From: DASZUK01 sp963844575
GTDB lineage: Bacteria; Actinomycetota; Acidimicrobiia; Acidimicrobiales; RAAP-2
Reading direction: 5' to 3'
Length of the DNA stretch: 64,000 nucleotides
NCBI GenBank assembly: GCA_963844575.1
Contig: CAWJOU010000005.1
Location: 1,426,001 to 1,490,000 of the forward strand
The first letter of the stretch is position 1. Each line of letters opens with the position of its first letter. Of this stretch, positions 43,187-50,642 are shown one piece after another. The position numbers and the translations under genes were made by a program. The notes below the pieces were generated by a model that had not been told where the DNA came from, made no database searches, and saw only the letters and a list, made by a program, of their open reading frames with translations.

Positions 43187-44214
43187 CGCTCCCGGTGGAC
43201 TCCCTCGGCATGTGGGAGGCCACGGCCGGGCTGCCCGAGCAGATGACGGCCGCGCTCGACGCGGCGAACCGCCTGGACGGCCTGGAAACGATCGGCCCGA
43301 TCACCAACGTCGTCGTCTGCGGCATGGGCGGCAGCGGGATCGCCGGGGACGTGCTCGCCGCGCTGGCCGGCCCGGAGCTGGCGGTGCCGGTGACCGTCGT
43401 CAAGTCGTACGAACTGCCGGCGTTCGTCGGGCCGGACTCCCTCGTCTTCGCGGTCTCCTGCTCCGGTGACACGGAGGAGACGGTGGCTGCGGCGACGGCG
43501 GCCCGGGCGGCCGGCGCCCAGCTCGTCACGGTGGCCGGCGGCGGTGAGCTGGCCCGCCTGGCCGAGGCCGACGACCGGCCGCTCGTCACGGTGCCGGCCG
43601 ACATTCCCCAACCCCGGGCCGCCCTCGGGGCGATGGCCGTCCCGTTGCTCGTCGTCCTCGAGCGGCTCGGCCTGCTGGACGGGACGACGCTGCGGATCAC
43701 CGCCGCCGCCGACGCGCTGGCCCGGCGGCGGGACCGGCTGGTCGGCCCGGACAGCCCGGCCCAGGACGTCGCCCGGCGGATCGGCCGGACGATCCCGCTC
43801 GTCTGCGGGGCCAGCGGGCCGGCCGCGGTGGCCGCGCAGCGCTGGAAGACCCAGGTCAACGAGAACGCCAAGTCCCCGGCGTTCTGGTCGGCCGTCCCCG
43901 AGCTCTGCCACAACGAGGTCGCCGGATGGGGGCAGGGCGGCGACGTCACCCGGCAGGTGCTGACGCTCGTCCTGCTGCGCCACCCGGGCGAGCACCCGCA
44001 CGTCGCCCGCCGGTTCGCCCTCGTGACCGACGTGCTGCTCGAGGTGGTGGCCGACGTCGTCGAGGTCCGGGGCGAGGGGGACGACCCGATCGCCCACCTC
44101 TTCGACCTCGTCCTCTTCGGCGACGTCGTCTCGCTCTACCTGGCTGGGCAGGAGGGGACGGACCCCGGCCCCGTCCCGGTACTGACGGAGATCAAGGAGC
44201 GGGTGCGCACGTGA
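43183..44214 (+). CDS. SIS-domain bifunctional phosphoglucose/phosphomannose isomerase
   Basis: A 343-aa protein with two sugar-isomerase (SIS) halves. The first holds VVCGMGGSGIAGDVLAALAG (about residues 44-63) and FAVSCSGDTEETVAAATAAR, the second the C-terminal PGI/PMI-type part with WKTQVNENAKSPAFWSAVPE and CHNEVAGWG, which supply the conserved Glu and His. Such enzymes convert fructose-6-phosphate to glucose-6- and mannose-6-phosphate, providing substrate for the phosphomannomutase encoded two genes upstream. Start GTG 43183 overlaps the preceding TGA; the end overlaps the DUF480 gene by GTGA. Confidence 0.88.
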   Translation: MTLPVDSLGMWEATAGLPEQMTAALDAANRLDGLETIGPITNVVVCGMGGSGIAGDVLAALAGPELAVPVTVVKSYELPAFVGPDSLVFAVSCSGDTEETVAAATAARAAGAQLVTVAGGGELARLAEADDRPLVTVPADIPQPRAALGAMAVPLLVVLERLGLLDGTTLRITAAADALARRRDRLVGPDSPAQDVARRIGRTIPLVCGASGPAAVAAQRWKTQVNENAKSPAFWSAVPELCHNEVAGWGQGGDVTRQVLTLVLLRHPGEHPHVARRFALVTDVLLEVVADVVEVRGEGDDPIAHLFDLVLFGDVVSLYLAGQEGTDPGPVPVLTEIKERVRT

Positions 44215-45077
44215 CCGGGACGCCGACACCGACCGCGCTGACCGACGACGAGTCCCTCGCCACCGCGTCGCGCACCAGCGAGCCGGCCGCCGGCGAGCCG
44301 ACCGTCAGCGAGCCGACCGCCAGAGCCGTCGGGCTGAGCGCGCCGCAAGGACGCATCGTCGGGAGCCTGATCGAGAAACAGCTCGTGACCCCCCAGCAGT
44401 ACCCGCTGACGCTCAACGCCCTCGTGCTCGCCTGCAACCAGGCGTCCAACCGGGACCCGGTGGTCGCGTACACCGAGGAGCAGGTGGTCGGCGCGCTCGA
44501 CGAGCTGAAGGAGCGCCGGCTCGTGCGGTTCGTCCTGCCGTCGCACGGTCGTTCGGTCGTCCGGTACCGGCACGTTCTCGACGAGGCCTTCGGTATCGAC
44601 GCCCCCCAGCTGGCCATCCTGGCCATGCTCCTCCTCCGGGGGCCGCAGACGGTCGGCGAGCTGCGGACGCGTACCGACCGGATGGCCAGCTTCGACGGGC
44701 TCGCGGCGGTCGAGCACGAGCTGGCGTTGCTGGCCGGCTCGGCGCCGCCGCTGGTCGCCCGGCTGGCCCGCCGGCCGGGGCAGAAGGAGGAACGCTGGGA
44801 CGAGCTCCTCCGGGAGCCGGACCCCTCGGGCGATGACGAGCCGGCGCCCGTCTCCGTCGCTGCCCCCGGCTCGCTGGGCATCCCGGTCTCGCCGGGCGCT
44901 CCGGGCGGCTCGCCGTCGACGGTGATCGAGGAGCCCCCGGGGTGGCCGACGGCCGGACCGCCGTCGGGGCTCGCCAGCTCGCTGGCCGAGCTGCGATCGG
45001 ACGTCGACCGGTTGACGGCCGACGTGGCGTCGCTCCGGGCGGCGCTCGAGGAGCTGCGAGCCAGTCTGGGCGGCTGA
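44211..45077 (+). CDS. DUF480 (YceH-family) winged-helix protein
   Basis: A 288-aa protein. A disordered N-terminus (about 38 residues) is followed by the DUF480 core: LSAPQGRIVGSLIEKQLVTP, QYPLTLNALVLACNQASNRD, RLVRFVLPSHGRSVVRYRH, and LLRGPQTVGELRTRTDRM. This forms two tandem winged helices. After a Pro/Gly-rich linker the C-terminus is a short coiled coil (SLAELRSDVDRLTADVASLR). The biological role of YceH proteins is not established. GTGA overlap with the SIS gene makes it the last gene of the mannose-activation operon. Confidence 0.88.
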   Translation: MTGTPTPTALTDDESLATASRTSEPAAGEPTVSEPTARAVGLSAPQGRIVGSLIEKQLVTPQQYPLTLNALVLACNQASNRDPVVAYTEEQVVGALDELKERRLVRFVLPSHGRSVVRYRHVLDEAFGIDAPQLAILAMLLLRGPQTVGELRTRTDRMASFDGLAAVEHELALLAGSAPPLVARLARRPGQKEERWDELLREPDPSGDDEPAPVSVAAPGSLGIPVSPGAPGGSPSTVIEEPPGWPTAGPPSGLASSLAELRSDVDRLTADVASLRAALEELRASLGG

Positions 45078-45148
45078 TCCCGGAAGTCCGACCGTCGTGC
45101 GGACGACCTCATCCGGGTGCGGCGCGAGCGGATCGGGCAAGATGACGG

Positions 45149-45185
45149 GCCAGCACCGAGAGGAGCTGGCACCGAGAGGAGCGCT
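45149..45185 (+). repeat. duplicated ribosome-binding segment
   Basis: GCACCGAGAGGAGC occurs twice in tandem (about 16-17 nt apart) just before the ATG at 45186. Only the second copy has correct Shine-Dalgarno spacing. Confidence 0.6.
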
Positions 45186-45479
45186 ATGCCGACCGTCACG
45201 ATCACCCGGTCCGACGTTACGAAAGAGGAGGCGGCGACCGCCCTCCGGGCCCAGCTCGGTGGTCGCTACACCGTGACGCCGAAGGACGGTGCCCACGAGG
45301 CGCTATCGGTGAAGCAGTCGGCGATGTCGTTCGCCTCCGTGCGGATCGAGCGGGTGCCGGCCGGCACGAAGTTCCACGTCCACGGGGGCGGGATCATCAT
45401 CGGGCGGCTGGTCAACGAGCTGACGATCGCCCGCAAGATCGCCACGGCCATCAGCCAGGCGCCCGGACTGGGGGCGTAG
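45186..45479 (+). CDS. conserved-looking small protein of unknown function
   Basis: A 97-aa protein with a good ribosome binding site (GAGAGGAG, 5 nt before ATG). The sequence starts MPTVTITRSDVTKEEAATAL, has a beta-rich centre (ALSVKQSAMSFASVRIERVP, GTKFHVHGGGIIIGRLVNEL) and ends in an amphipathic helix (TIARKIATAISQAPG). There is no signal peptide, membrane helix or metal motif. I do not recognise the family; codon usage is that of a real gene. It is separated from the DUF480 gene by about 110 bp and may have its own promoter. Confidence 0.7.
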   Translation: MPTVTITRSDVTKEEAATALRAQLGGRYTVTPKDGAHEALSVKQSAMSFASVRIERVPAGTKFHVHGGGIIIGRLVNELTIARKIATAISQAPGLGA

Positions 45480-45513
45480 CCCGGCTGGGGGCGTAGCCCG
45501 GCTGGGGGCTCAG
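45462..45513 (+). repeat. 17-bp tandem repeats across a gene end
   Basis: Three units of CCCGGCTGGGGGCGTAG (with small changes) begin at 45462, 45480 and 45497. The first encodes the last residues and the stop codon of the small protein, so each copy repeats its TAG or a TAG-like end. Confidence 0.75.
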
Positions 45514-45542
45514 CTGGCGCGGAGCTCAGGCTGGCCCGGGGG

Positions 45543-46745
45543 TCAGCGGAGCCGCTCGACGATCATCGCCATGCCCTGGCCGCCGCCGACGCACATCGAC
45601 TCGAGGCCGAAGGTCTTGTCGGCGTCCTCGAGGCCGTTGAGCAGCGTCGTCATGATGCGGGCACCGGTCTGCCCGAACGGGTGGCCGAGGGCGATGGCCC
45701 CGCCGTGGACGTTCAGCTTGTCGTAATCGATCCCGAGCTCGCGGGCGGAGGGGATGACCTGGGCGGCGAAGGCCTCGTTGATCTCGACGAGGTCGATGTC
45801 GTCGATCGTCATCCCGGCCCGCTCGAGGGTCTGGCGAACGGCCTCGACCGGCCCGAGGCCCATGATCTCGGGGCTGAGGGCGGAGACGCCGCTGGCGACG
45901 ATCCGGGCCAGCGGGGTGATCCCGAGCTCGCGGGCGCGGGTGTCGCTCATCACGATCACCGCCGCGGCACCGTCGTTGAGCGGGCAGGCGTTGCCGGCGG
46001 TGACGGTCCCGCCCTCGCGGAAGACCGGCTTCAACTGGGACAGCCCCTCGAGCGTCGTGCTCGGGCGGGGGCCGTCGTCCTTGGTCACGACGGTCCCGTC
46101 GGGCGTCGTCACCGGAATGATCTCCCGCTCGAAGAAGCCGTTCGCCTGCGATTCGACGGCCCGCATCTGGGAGCGGAGGGCGAACTCGTCCATCTCCTGG
46201 CGCGAGACGTGCTTGAGCTCGGCGACGTTCTCCGCGGTCTGGCCCATGGCGATGTAGACGTCCGGCAGGCCCGGTCCGGGAGCCCAGGGCTCGCCGACCG
46301 CCGCGCTCCGGGCCTCGCTGCGCGCCTCGGCGTCGGCAAACCGCGGGTTGTGGGGGCCGCGGTCGGACGCGCCGTTGCCGAACCGGCTGACCGTCTCGAC
46401 GCCGGCGGCGACGAAGACGTCGCCCTCGCCGGCCTTGATGGCATGGGCGGCCATGCGGATGGTCTGCAGCGAGGAGGAGCAGTAGCGGTTGACGGTCGTC
46501 CCGGGGACGTCGAGCCCGGCCAGGAGGCCAGCGACGCGGCCGAGGTTGAAGCCGGACTCGCCGGCCGGCTGGGCGCAGCCGACGATGACGTCCTCGACGG
46601 TCTGCGGGTCGAGCTGGGGGAGCTTTTCCAGGACGGTCTTGACGACGAGGGCGGTCAGGTCGTCCGGCCGGCAGTCGACGAGGGAACCCTTCATGGCCCG
46701 GCCGATAGGGGTCCGGCCGGTGGCGACGATGACGGCTTCGGGCAT
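45543..46745 (-). CDS. acetyl-CoA C-acyltransferase (thiolase)
   Basis: A 400-aa thiolase that cleaves 3-ketoacyl-CoA with CoA (or condenses acyl-CoAs). The acyl-accepting cysteine is C89 in VNRYCSSSLQT. The motif IVEINEAFA and the GGAIALGHPFGQTGAR segment with the active His are present, and SMCVGGGQGMAM carries the second Cys near the C-terminus. The ATG has a GAGGAGG ribosome binding site. It diverges from a ChsE4-ChsE5-like dehydrogenase pair, so a role in fatty-acyl or steroid side-chain beta-oxidation is likely. The Cys motif differs from that of FadA5, so I do not assign that name. Confidence 0.9.
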   Translation of the reverse strand: MPEAVIVATGRTPIGRAMKGSLVDCRPDDLTALVVKTVLEKLPQLDPQTVEDVIVGCAQPAGESGFNLGRVAGLLAGLDVPGTTVNRYCSSSLQTIRMAAHAIKAGEGDVFVAAGVETVSRFGNGASDRGPHNPRFADAEARSEARSAAVGEPWAPGPGLPDVYIAMGQTAENVAELKHVSRQEMDEFALRSQMRAVESQANGFFEREIIPVTTPDGTVVTKDDGPRPSTTLEGLSQLKPVFREGGTVTAGNACPLNDGAAAVIVMSDTRARELGITPLARIVASGVSALSPEIMGLGPVEAVRQTLERAGMTIDDIDLVEINEAFAAQVIPSARELGIDYDKLNVHGGAIALGHPFGQTGARIMTTLLNGLEDADKTFGLESMCVGGGQGMAMIVERLR

Positions 46746-46802
46746 GGCTGCCTCCTCGGTTCGGTGAGACCGCGGCGGCGGCCGGGACGTCTCTCGATTC
46801 TA

Positions 46803-46821
46803 GTTACTGCTTGGTAATAAC
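46803..46821. promoter_or_regulatory. TetR-type inverted repeat in the thiolase/dehydrogenase spacer
   Basis: GTTACTGCTTGGTAATAAC contains TTAC/GTAA arms (46804-46807, 46814-46817) and GTTA/TAAC outer ends. It sits 58-76 bp upstream of the thiolase ATG, a suitable place for a repressor. The binding protein is not encoded in the window. Confidence 0.4.
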
Positions 46822-46880
46822 GACGCTCCGCCCTCAGGCTAACGGACGGGGAAGGTGGCTGGCCGCGGTCGGCCGCAGAC

Positions 46881-46894
46881 TGTAACGTGTTCTA
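46881..46894. promoter_or_regulatory. KstR-type operator, perfect match
   Basis: TGTAACGTGTTCTA fits the mycobacterial KstR consensus TnnAACnnGTTnnA at every fixed position. It lies 90 bp upstream of the acyl-CoA dehydrogenase ATG at 46984 and 136 bp from the divergent thiolase start. Confidence 0.65.
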
Positions 46895-46983
46895 CTGCCG
46901 GGCCCGGGAGGCCTGGCTGACGGCGGCGGCTCCGGGGCGGCGACCCGTTTTCGGGCGTTCGTGGAGGCCGCAGGGGAGGACGT

Positions 46984-48159
46984 ATGCAGATCGGGTACAC
47001 CGCGGAGCAGGAGACGCTCCGCCAAGAGATCCGCGGCTACTACGCCCGGCTGCTCACCCCGGAGGTCGAGTCGGAGCTGGCCGAAGCCAACGGCGTCGGC
47101 CCGGTCGTCCGTCGGGTCGTCCGCCAGATGGCCGCCGACGGCTGGCTGGGGATCGGCTGGCCGACCGAGTACGGCGGCCAGGGTCGCTCCGCGATCGAGC
47201 AGTTCATCTTCTTCGACGAGTCGATGCGCGCCGGCGCGCCGGTGCCGATGCTCACCATCAACACCGTCGGGCCGACGATCATGAACTTCGGGACGCCCGA
47301 GCAGAAGGACTTCTTCCTGCCGAAGATCTTGGCGGGCGAGCTCCACTTCTGTATCGGGTACACGGAGGCGAACGCCGGTACCGATCTGGCGTCGCTGACC
47401 ACCCGGGCCGTCCGGGACGGCGAGGAGTACATCATCAACGGGGCGAAGGTCTTCACCAGCCTGGCCGGCGACGCCGACTATGTCTGGCTCGCCGCCCGGA
47501 CCGACCCGGAGGCGCCGAAGCACAAGGGCATCTCGATGTTCGCCGTCCCGATGGGCACGCCCGGTGTTCGCGTCGTCCCGATGACGCTGCTCTCCGACCA
47601 CAACATCAACTACACGTTCTACGAGGACGTCCGGGTGCCCGCCACGAGCCTCGTCGGCGGGGAGAACCGCGGTTGGACGCTGATCACGAACCAGCTCAAC
47701 CACGAGCGGGTCACGCTGTGCTCGCCCGGCATCGTCGACCGGATGCTCGCCGACGTCCGGGCGTGGGCGCAGCAGACCAAGCTGCCGGACGGCCGGCTGG
47801 TCATCGATCAACCGTGGGTGCAGGAGCATCTCGCCCGCGTCCACGCCGAGCTCGAGTTCCTGCGCCTCATCAACTGGAAGGTCGCCTGGCAGGCCACCCA
47901 GGGTCACCTCGACGTTGCCGACGCCTCGACCATCAAGGTCTTCGGCACCGAGTTCTACCTCCGGGCGTTCCGGCTGCTCATGGAGGTCATCGGCCAGGCC
48001 GGCTACCTGAAGCGCGGCTCGCCGGCCGCGGTCGTCGCCGGACGGCTGGAGATGTACGCCCGCAGCCTGATCATCCTCACCTTCGGCGGCGGCACCAACG
48101 AGATCCAGCGAGACCTGATCGCCATCTTCGGCCTCGGCCTGCCGCGGTCGCTGCGGTAA
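46984..48159 (+). CDS. acyl-CoA dehydrogenase, ChsE4/FadE26-like subunit
   Basis: A 391-aa acyl-CoA dehydrogenase that would use FAD to introduce a 2,3-double bond. Segments are DGWLGIGWPTEYGGQGRSAI, CIGYTEANAGTDLASLTTRA (FAD site), YEDVRVPATSLVG, LITNQLNHERV and TFGGGTNEIQRDLIA. The sequence resembles FadE26 of mycobacteria, which pairs with a second, degenerate subunit (FadE27) in an alpha2beta2 enzyme acting on steroid side chains. The next gene, 19 nt downstream, is that kind of partner. Ribosome binding site GGGGAGGA precedes the ATG. The KstR-type site upstream predicts induction by steroid-CoA intermediates. Confidence 0.88.
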   Translation: MQIGYTAEQETLRQEIRGYYARLLTPEVESELAEANGVGPVVRRVVRQMAADGWLGIGWPTEYGGQGRSAIEQFIFFDESMRAGAPVPMLTINTVGPTIMNFGTPEQKDFFLPKILAGELHFCIGYTEANAGTDLASLTTRAVRDGEEYIINGAKVFTSLAGDADYVWLAARTDPEAPKHKGISMFAVPMGTPGVRVVPMTLLSDHNINYTFYEDVRVPATSLVGGENRGWTLITNQLNHERVTLCSPGIVDRMLADVRAWAQQTKLPDGRLVIDQPWVQEHLARVHAELEFLRLINWKVAWQATQGHLDVADASTIKVFGTEFYLRAFRLLMEVIGQAGYLKRGSPAAVVAGRLEMYARSLIILTFGGGTNEIQRDLIAIFGLGLPRSLR

Positions 48160-48178
48160 GGAAAGGGAGCACCTTCAC

Positions 48179-49342
48179 ATGGACTTCGCGTACGGCGAGG
48201 AGCAGGAAGCGGTCAAAGAGCTGGCCGATCGGATCTTCACCGAGCGGTCGACGCCCGAGCGTCTGAAGGCGGTCGAAGCGGCGGCCGACGCCAGCGGGCC
48301 GTTCGACCGTGATCTCTGGGCCGACCTGGCCGGTGCCGGCCTGCTTGGGATCGGTCTGCCCGAGGACGTCGGTGGGGCCGGGCTCGACTTCGTCGCGGTC
48401 TGCCTCGTCGTCGAAGCGGCCGGCCGCACCGCGGCGCACGTGCCGGTCGTCGAGACGCTCGTCTACGGCGCGGCGACGATCGACCGTTTCGGCACGGCCG
48501 AGCAGCGGTCGACCTGGTTGCCAAGGGTCGCGGCCGGTGAATTGGTGCTGACGACCGGACTGGCCGAGTTGGTCGGTGACGTCGTCGTCCCCGGTGACGC
48601 GACGCCGGCCACCACCGCCACCCCGGCCGGCGTCGGCGGATGGCGGCTCGACGGCACGAAGGCCTGTGTCCCGGCCGGCCTCGTGGCCGACCTCGTTCTC
48701 GTCCCGGCGACGTTGCTCGATCAGGGCGGCAAGCCCGACGGGGTCGGCGTCTTCCTCGTCGCCACCGACGCGCCCGGCGTCAGCCGCACCCGCCAGGACG
48801 GTCCGGCACTACCGGAGGCCCTCGTCGACCTCTCCGGGGTCGTCGTCGGCGAGGACGCGCTGCTCGGTGGTCCGGGCACCGACGGCACCGTCGCGGTCAC
48901 GTTCGCCGCGCAACATGCGATGGCCGCCCTCTGTGTCGAAGAGGCCGGAGCGACTGCGGCCTCAGTAGCTCTCATCGGCGAGTACACGAAGACCCGCGAA
49001 CAGTTCGACAAGCCGATCGCCACGTTCCAGGCCGTCGGCCAGCGGGCCGCTGACGCCTACGTCGATGCCGAGGCGATCCGCCTGACGGCCTGGCAGGCGG
49101 CCTGGCGGCTCTCGGCCGGTCTCCCGGCCACCGCCGAGCTGGCGGTGGCCAAGTTCTGGGCCGCCGACGGTGGGCAGCGGGTGGTTCACGCCGCGGTCCA
49201 CCTGCACGGCGGCGTCGGCGTCGACCGCGACTACCCCCTCCACCGCTACTTCCTGCTGACCCGGCAGATCGAGCTCACCCTCGGCGGGGCCCACGAGAGC
49301 CTCCGGCGGCTCGGCGCCGTCCTGGCCGCCGAGCCGGCGTAG
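48179..49342 (+). CDS. acyl-CoA dehydrogenase, ChsE5/FadE27-like partner subunit
   Basis: A 387-aa dehydrogenase homologue. It starts MDFAYGEEQEAVKELADRIF, keeps the fold (LWADLAGAGLLGIGLPEDVG, VKPIATFQ-like REQFDKPIATFQAVGQRAAD, HLHGGVGVDRDYPLHRYFLL), but its FAD/substrate loops differ from the upstream gene. This is typical of the second subunit of heteromeric ChsE enzymes, which contributes FAD-binding arginine residues while the partner supplies others. It has its own ribosome binding site (AAAGGGAG). The two genes form a bicistronic unit ending in a ~770-bp non-coding stretch. Sterol specificity is inferred from family and operator. Confidence 0.86.
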   Translation: MDFAYGEEQEAVKELADRIFTERSTPERLKAVEAAADASGPFDRDLWADLAGAGLLGIGLPEDVGGAGLDFVAVCLVVEAAGRTAAHVPVVETLVYGAATIDRFGTAEQRSTWLPRVAAGELVLTTGLAELVGDVVVPGDATPATTATPAGVGGWRLDGTKACVPAGLVADLVLVPATLLDQGGKPDGVGVFLVATDAPGVSRTRQDGPALPEALVDLSGVVVGEDALLGGPGTDGTVAVTFAAQHAMAALCVEEAGATAASVALIGEYTKTREQFDKPIATFQAVGQRAADAYVDAEAIRLTAWQAAWRLSAGLPATAELAVAKFWAADGGQRVVHAAVHLHGGVGVDRDYPLHRYFLLTRQIELTLGGAHESLRRLGAVLAAEPA

Positions 49343-50114
49343 GCGTAGCCGTCGGGGTCGCCGATCCCGGACCCGACGGCACCCGATCGAGGGCCATCAG
49401 GGATCGGGAGGCAGCCGATTGCGGATGGCGCGGTATCTATCGATCTGGTCACTGAACGATGGGTATTTGCCCGACCGGAGCGTCGGCGACGATTCCTTCT
49501 TTTCAGACGGTAACCGACCGTATTTATCGACAGATCATCGTGATCTTCATCGAAGAACACGCCTTCGTCGTTCCGTTGCCGGTGTCCTGGGTGGCCGATC
49601 AGCACCGCGAGCGACGACGAGGCGCCTGTCATGACGGATGCGAGGTTGCGATCTCGCCATTTACCAGTTCTAACGGCATCTGTCCGTCGAGAGACGATCG
49701 GCTCCGCTCGCAAGTATGGGCTCCGATCCGGCTGGCTGATATGGCACGGCGCGTCGGCGACGAGTGGGGACGGTCGGGTATTCGGTGATGTTTCTGAACG
49801 AATAAGTCACCAAGCAGCGCCCGCGGCGGATGGTCAACGGCGGGTCGTGGACAGAATTCTTTGATAGAAAACTGGACGATCGCACCCGGTGTGTTAGAAT
49901 AAGTAACGAAGATCTGTAGTGGGGGAATCCGGCCTCTCCGCCTGTCCGCGTTGCGTACCGACTGCTTCGCGGCATCGCGACGAATGGCCCGGCTGTGATC
50001 ACCCCCGGAGGGGGCGGAAGTCTGTCGGGCTGGGGTGAACTCGTCCGTTTGTGATCCCCCTCCGGATGAGCGCTGGCCCCAGCCCGACAGTTACGAGGGT
50101 AGCGAACGACTCGA
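49343..50114. other. ~770-bp stretch without a convincing gene
   Basis: Base composition drops to about 58% GC and the open frames present lack ribosome binding sites, codon bias or domain-like sequence. The stretch lies between the tail-to-tail ends of the dehydrogenase pair and the cupin gene. A TAGAAT box (49895-49900) and a set of long inverted repeats (50005-50090) are the only structure I see. It could be a decayed gene or hold a small RNA. Confidence 0.5.
50005..50090. repeat. two interleaved perfect inverted repeats
   Basis: CCGGAGGGGG (50005-50014) pairs with CCCCCTCCGG (50056-50065), and CTGTCGGGCTGGGG (50022-50035) pairs with CCCCAGCCCGACAG (50077-50090). The order a-b-a'-b' means the two stems form a pseudoknot or exclude one another. 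The set lies 25-110 bp beyond the stop of the minus-strand cupin gene and may act in its 3' end. Confidence 0.75.
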
Positions 50115-50555
50115 TCAGCGACTCGGGTCGACGATCGAGTCGCCGGGAGGACGCTCGACGAACCACTGGGCGATGCCCGGCATGTGTTGTTCGAAGTCGC
50201 CAGGGGTCGAGACGTTGAGCATCCCGGCCTGCTCCGAGCTGCGGTTCTCGAAGTCGTGCGGCACGTTGCCCGGTACCAGGACGAACGACCCGGCGGGCGC
50301 CTCGATCCATTCGGCGTCGATCAGGACGCTCATGGTGCCGGTGAGGATGTAGAAGACGTCGTCCTCTGGATGCGAATGCGGGCCAGGGCCCTTCGTGTGC
50401 GGGTCCAGCCACCACTCCGAGATCGAGTACGCCTGCCCGGTCTCGGCCCCGTCGGCCTTGAAGACCGCCGAGAGGCGGCCCATCGGGTACTCCCGACCTT
50501 CGCCTGGTCCCCGCACCACCGGACGTCGGCCGGCGGTGCTTTCGCCGTCGGTCAT
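50115..50555 (-). CDS. cupin-domain protein
   Basis: A 146-aa single-domain cupin. The first conserved motif, GPGPHSHPEDDVFYILTGTM (about residues 56-75), supplies the metal-binding His-x-His...Glu-like set; the second, PAGSFVLVPGNVPHDFENRS (about 87-106), supplies the last His. Such proteins are small-molecule-binding enzymes or sensors (dioxygenases, isomerases, sugar-binding proteins). The substrate cannot be predicted. The ATG has a GGGAG ribosome binding site. It follows the sigma/anti-sigma genes on the same strand after about 90 bp. Confidence 0.85.
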   Translation of the reverse strand: MTDGESTAGRRPVVRGPGEGREYPMGRLSAVFKADGAETGQAYSISEWWLDPHTKGPGPHSHPEDDVFYILTGTMSVLIDAEWIEAPAGSFVLVPGNVPHDFENRSSEQAGMLNVSTPGDFEQHMPGIAQWFVERPPGDSIVDPSR

Positions 50556-50642
50556 CGTCGCTCCCTTGCTCGAGCTCCAGGCTACTTGCGGGCTCGCCGG
50601 ATGCGAAGGGCGGTCGACAGGACGAACTGGCTGCCGAGAGCG

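Noticed and set aside
45543..46745. FadA5 steroid thiolase
   Set aside because: The active-site motif NRYCSSSLQ differs from that of FadA5. I keep a general thiolase call although the location and operators are compatible with a steroid role.
49246..49713. 155-aa minus-strand open frame in the non-coding stretch
   Set aside because: It overlaps the end of the dehydrogenase gene, lacks a ribosome binding site or -10 box, and its composition is unlike real proteins in the window.
49670..50002. 110-aa minus-strand open frame in the non-coding stretch
   Set aside because: No initiation signal, no domain-like pattern, and codon third positions are not GC-biased like the true genes.
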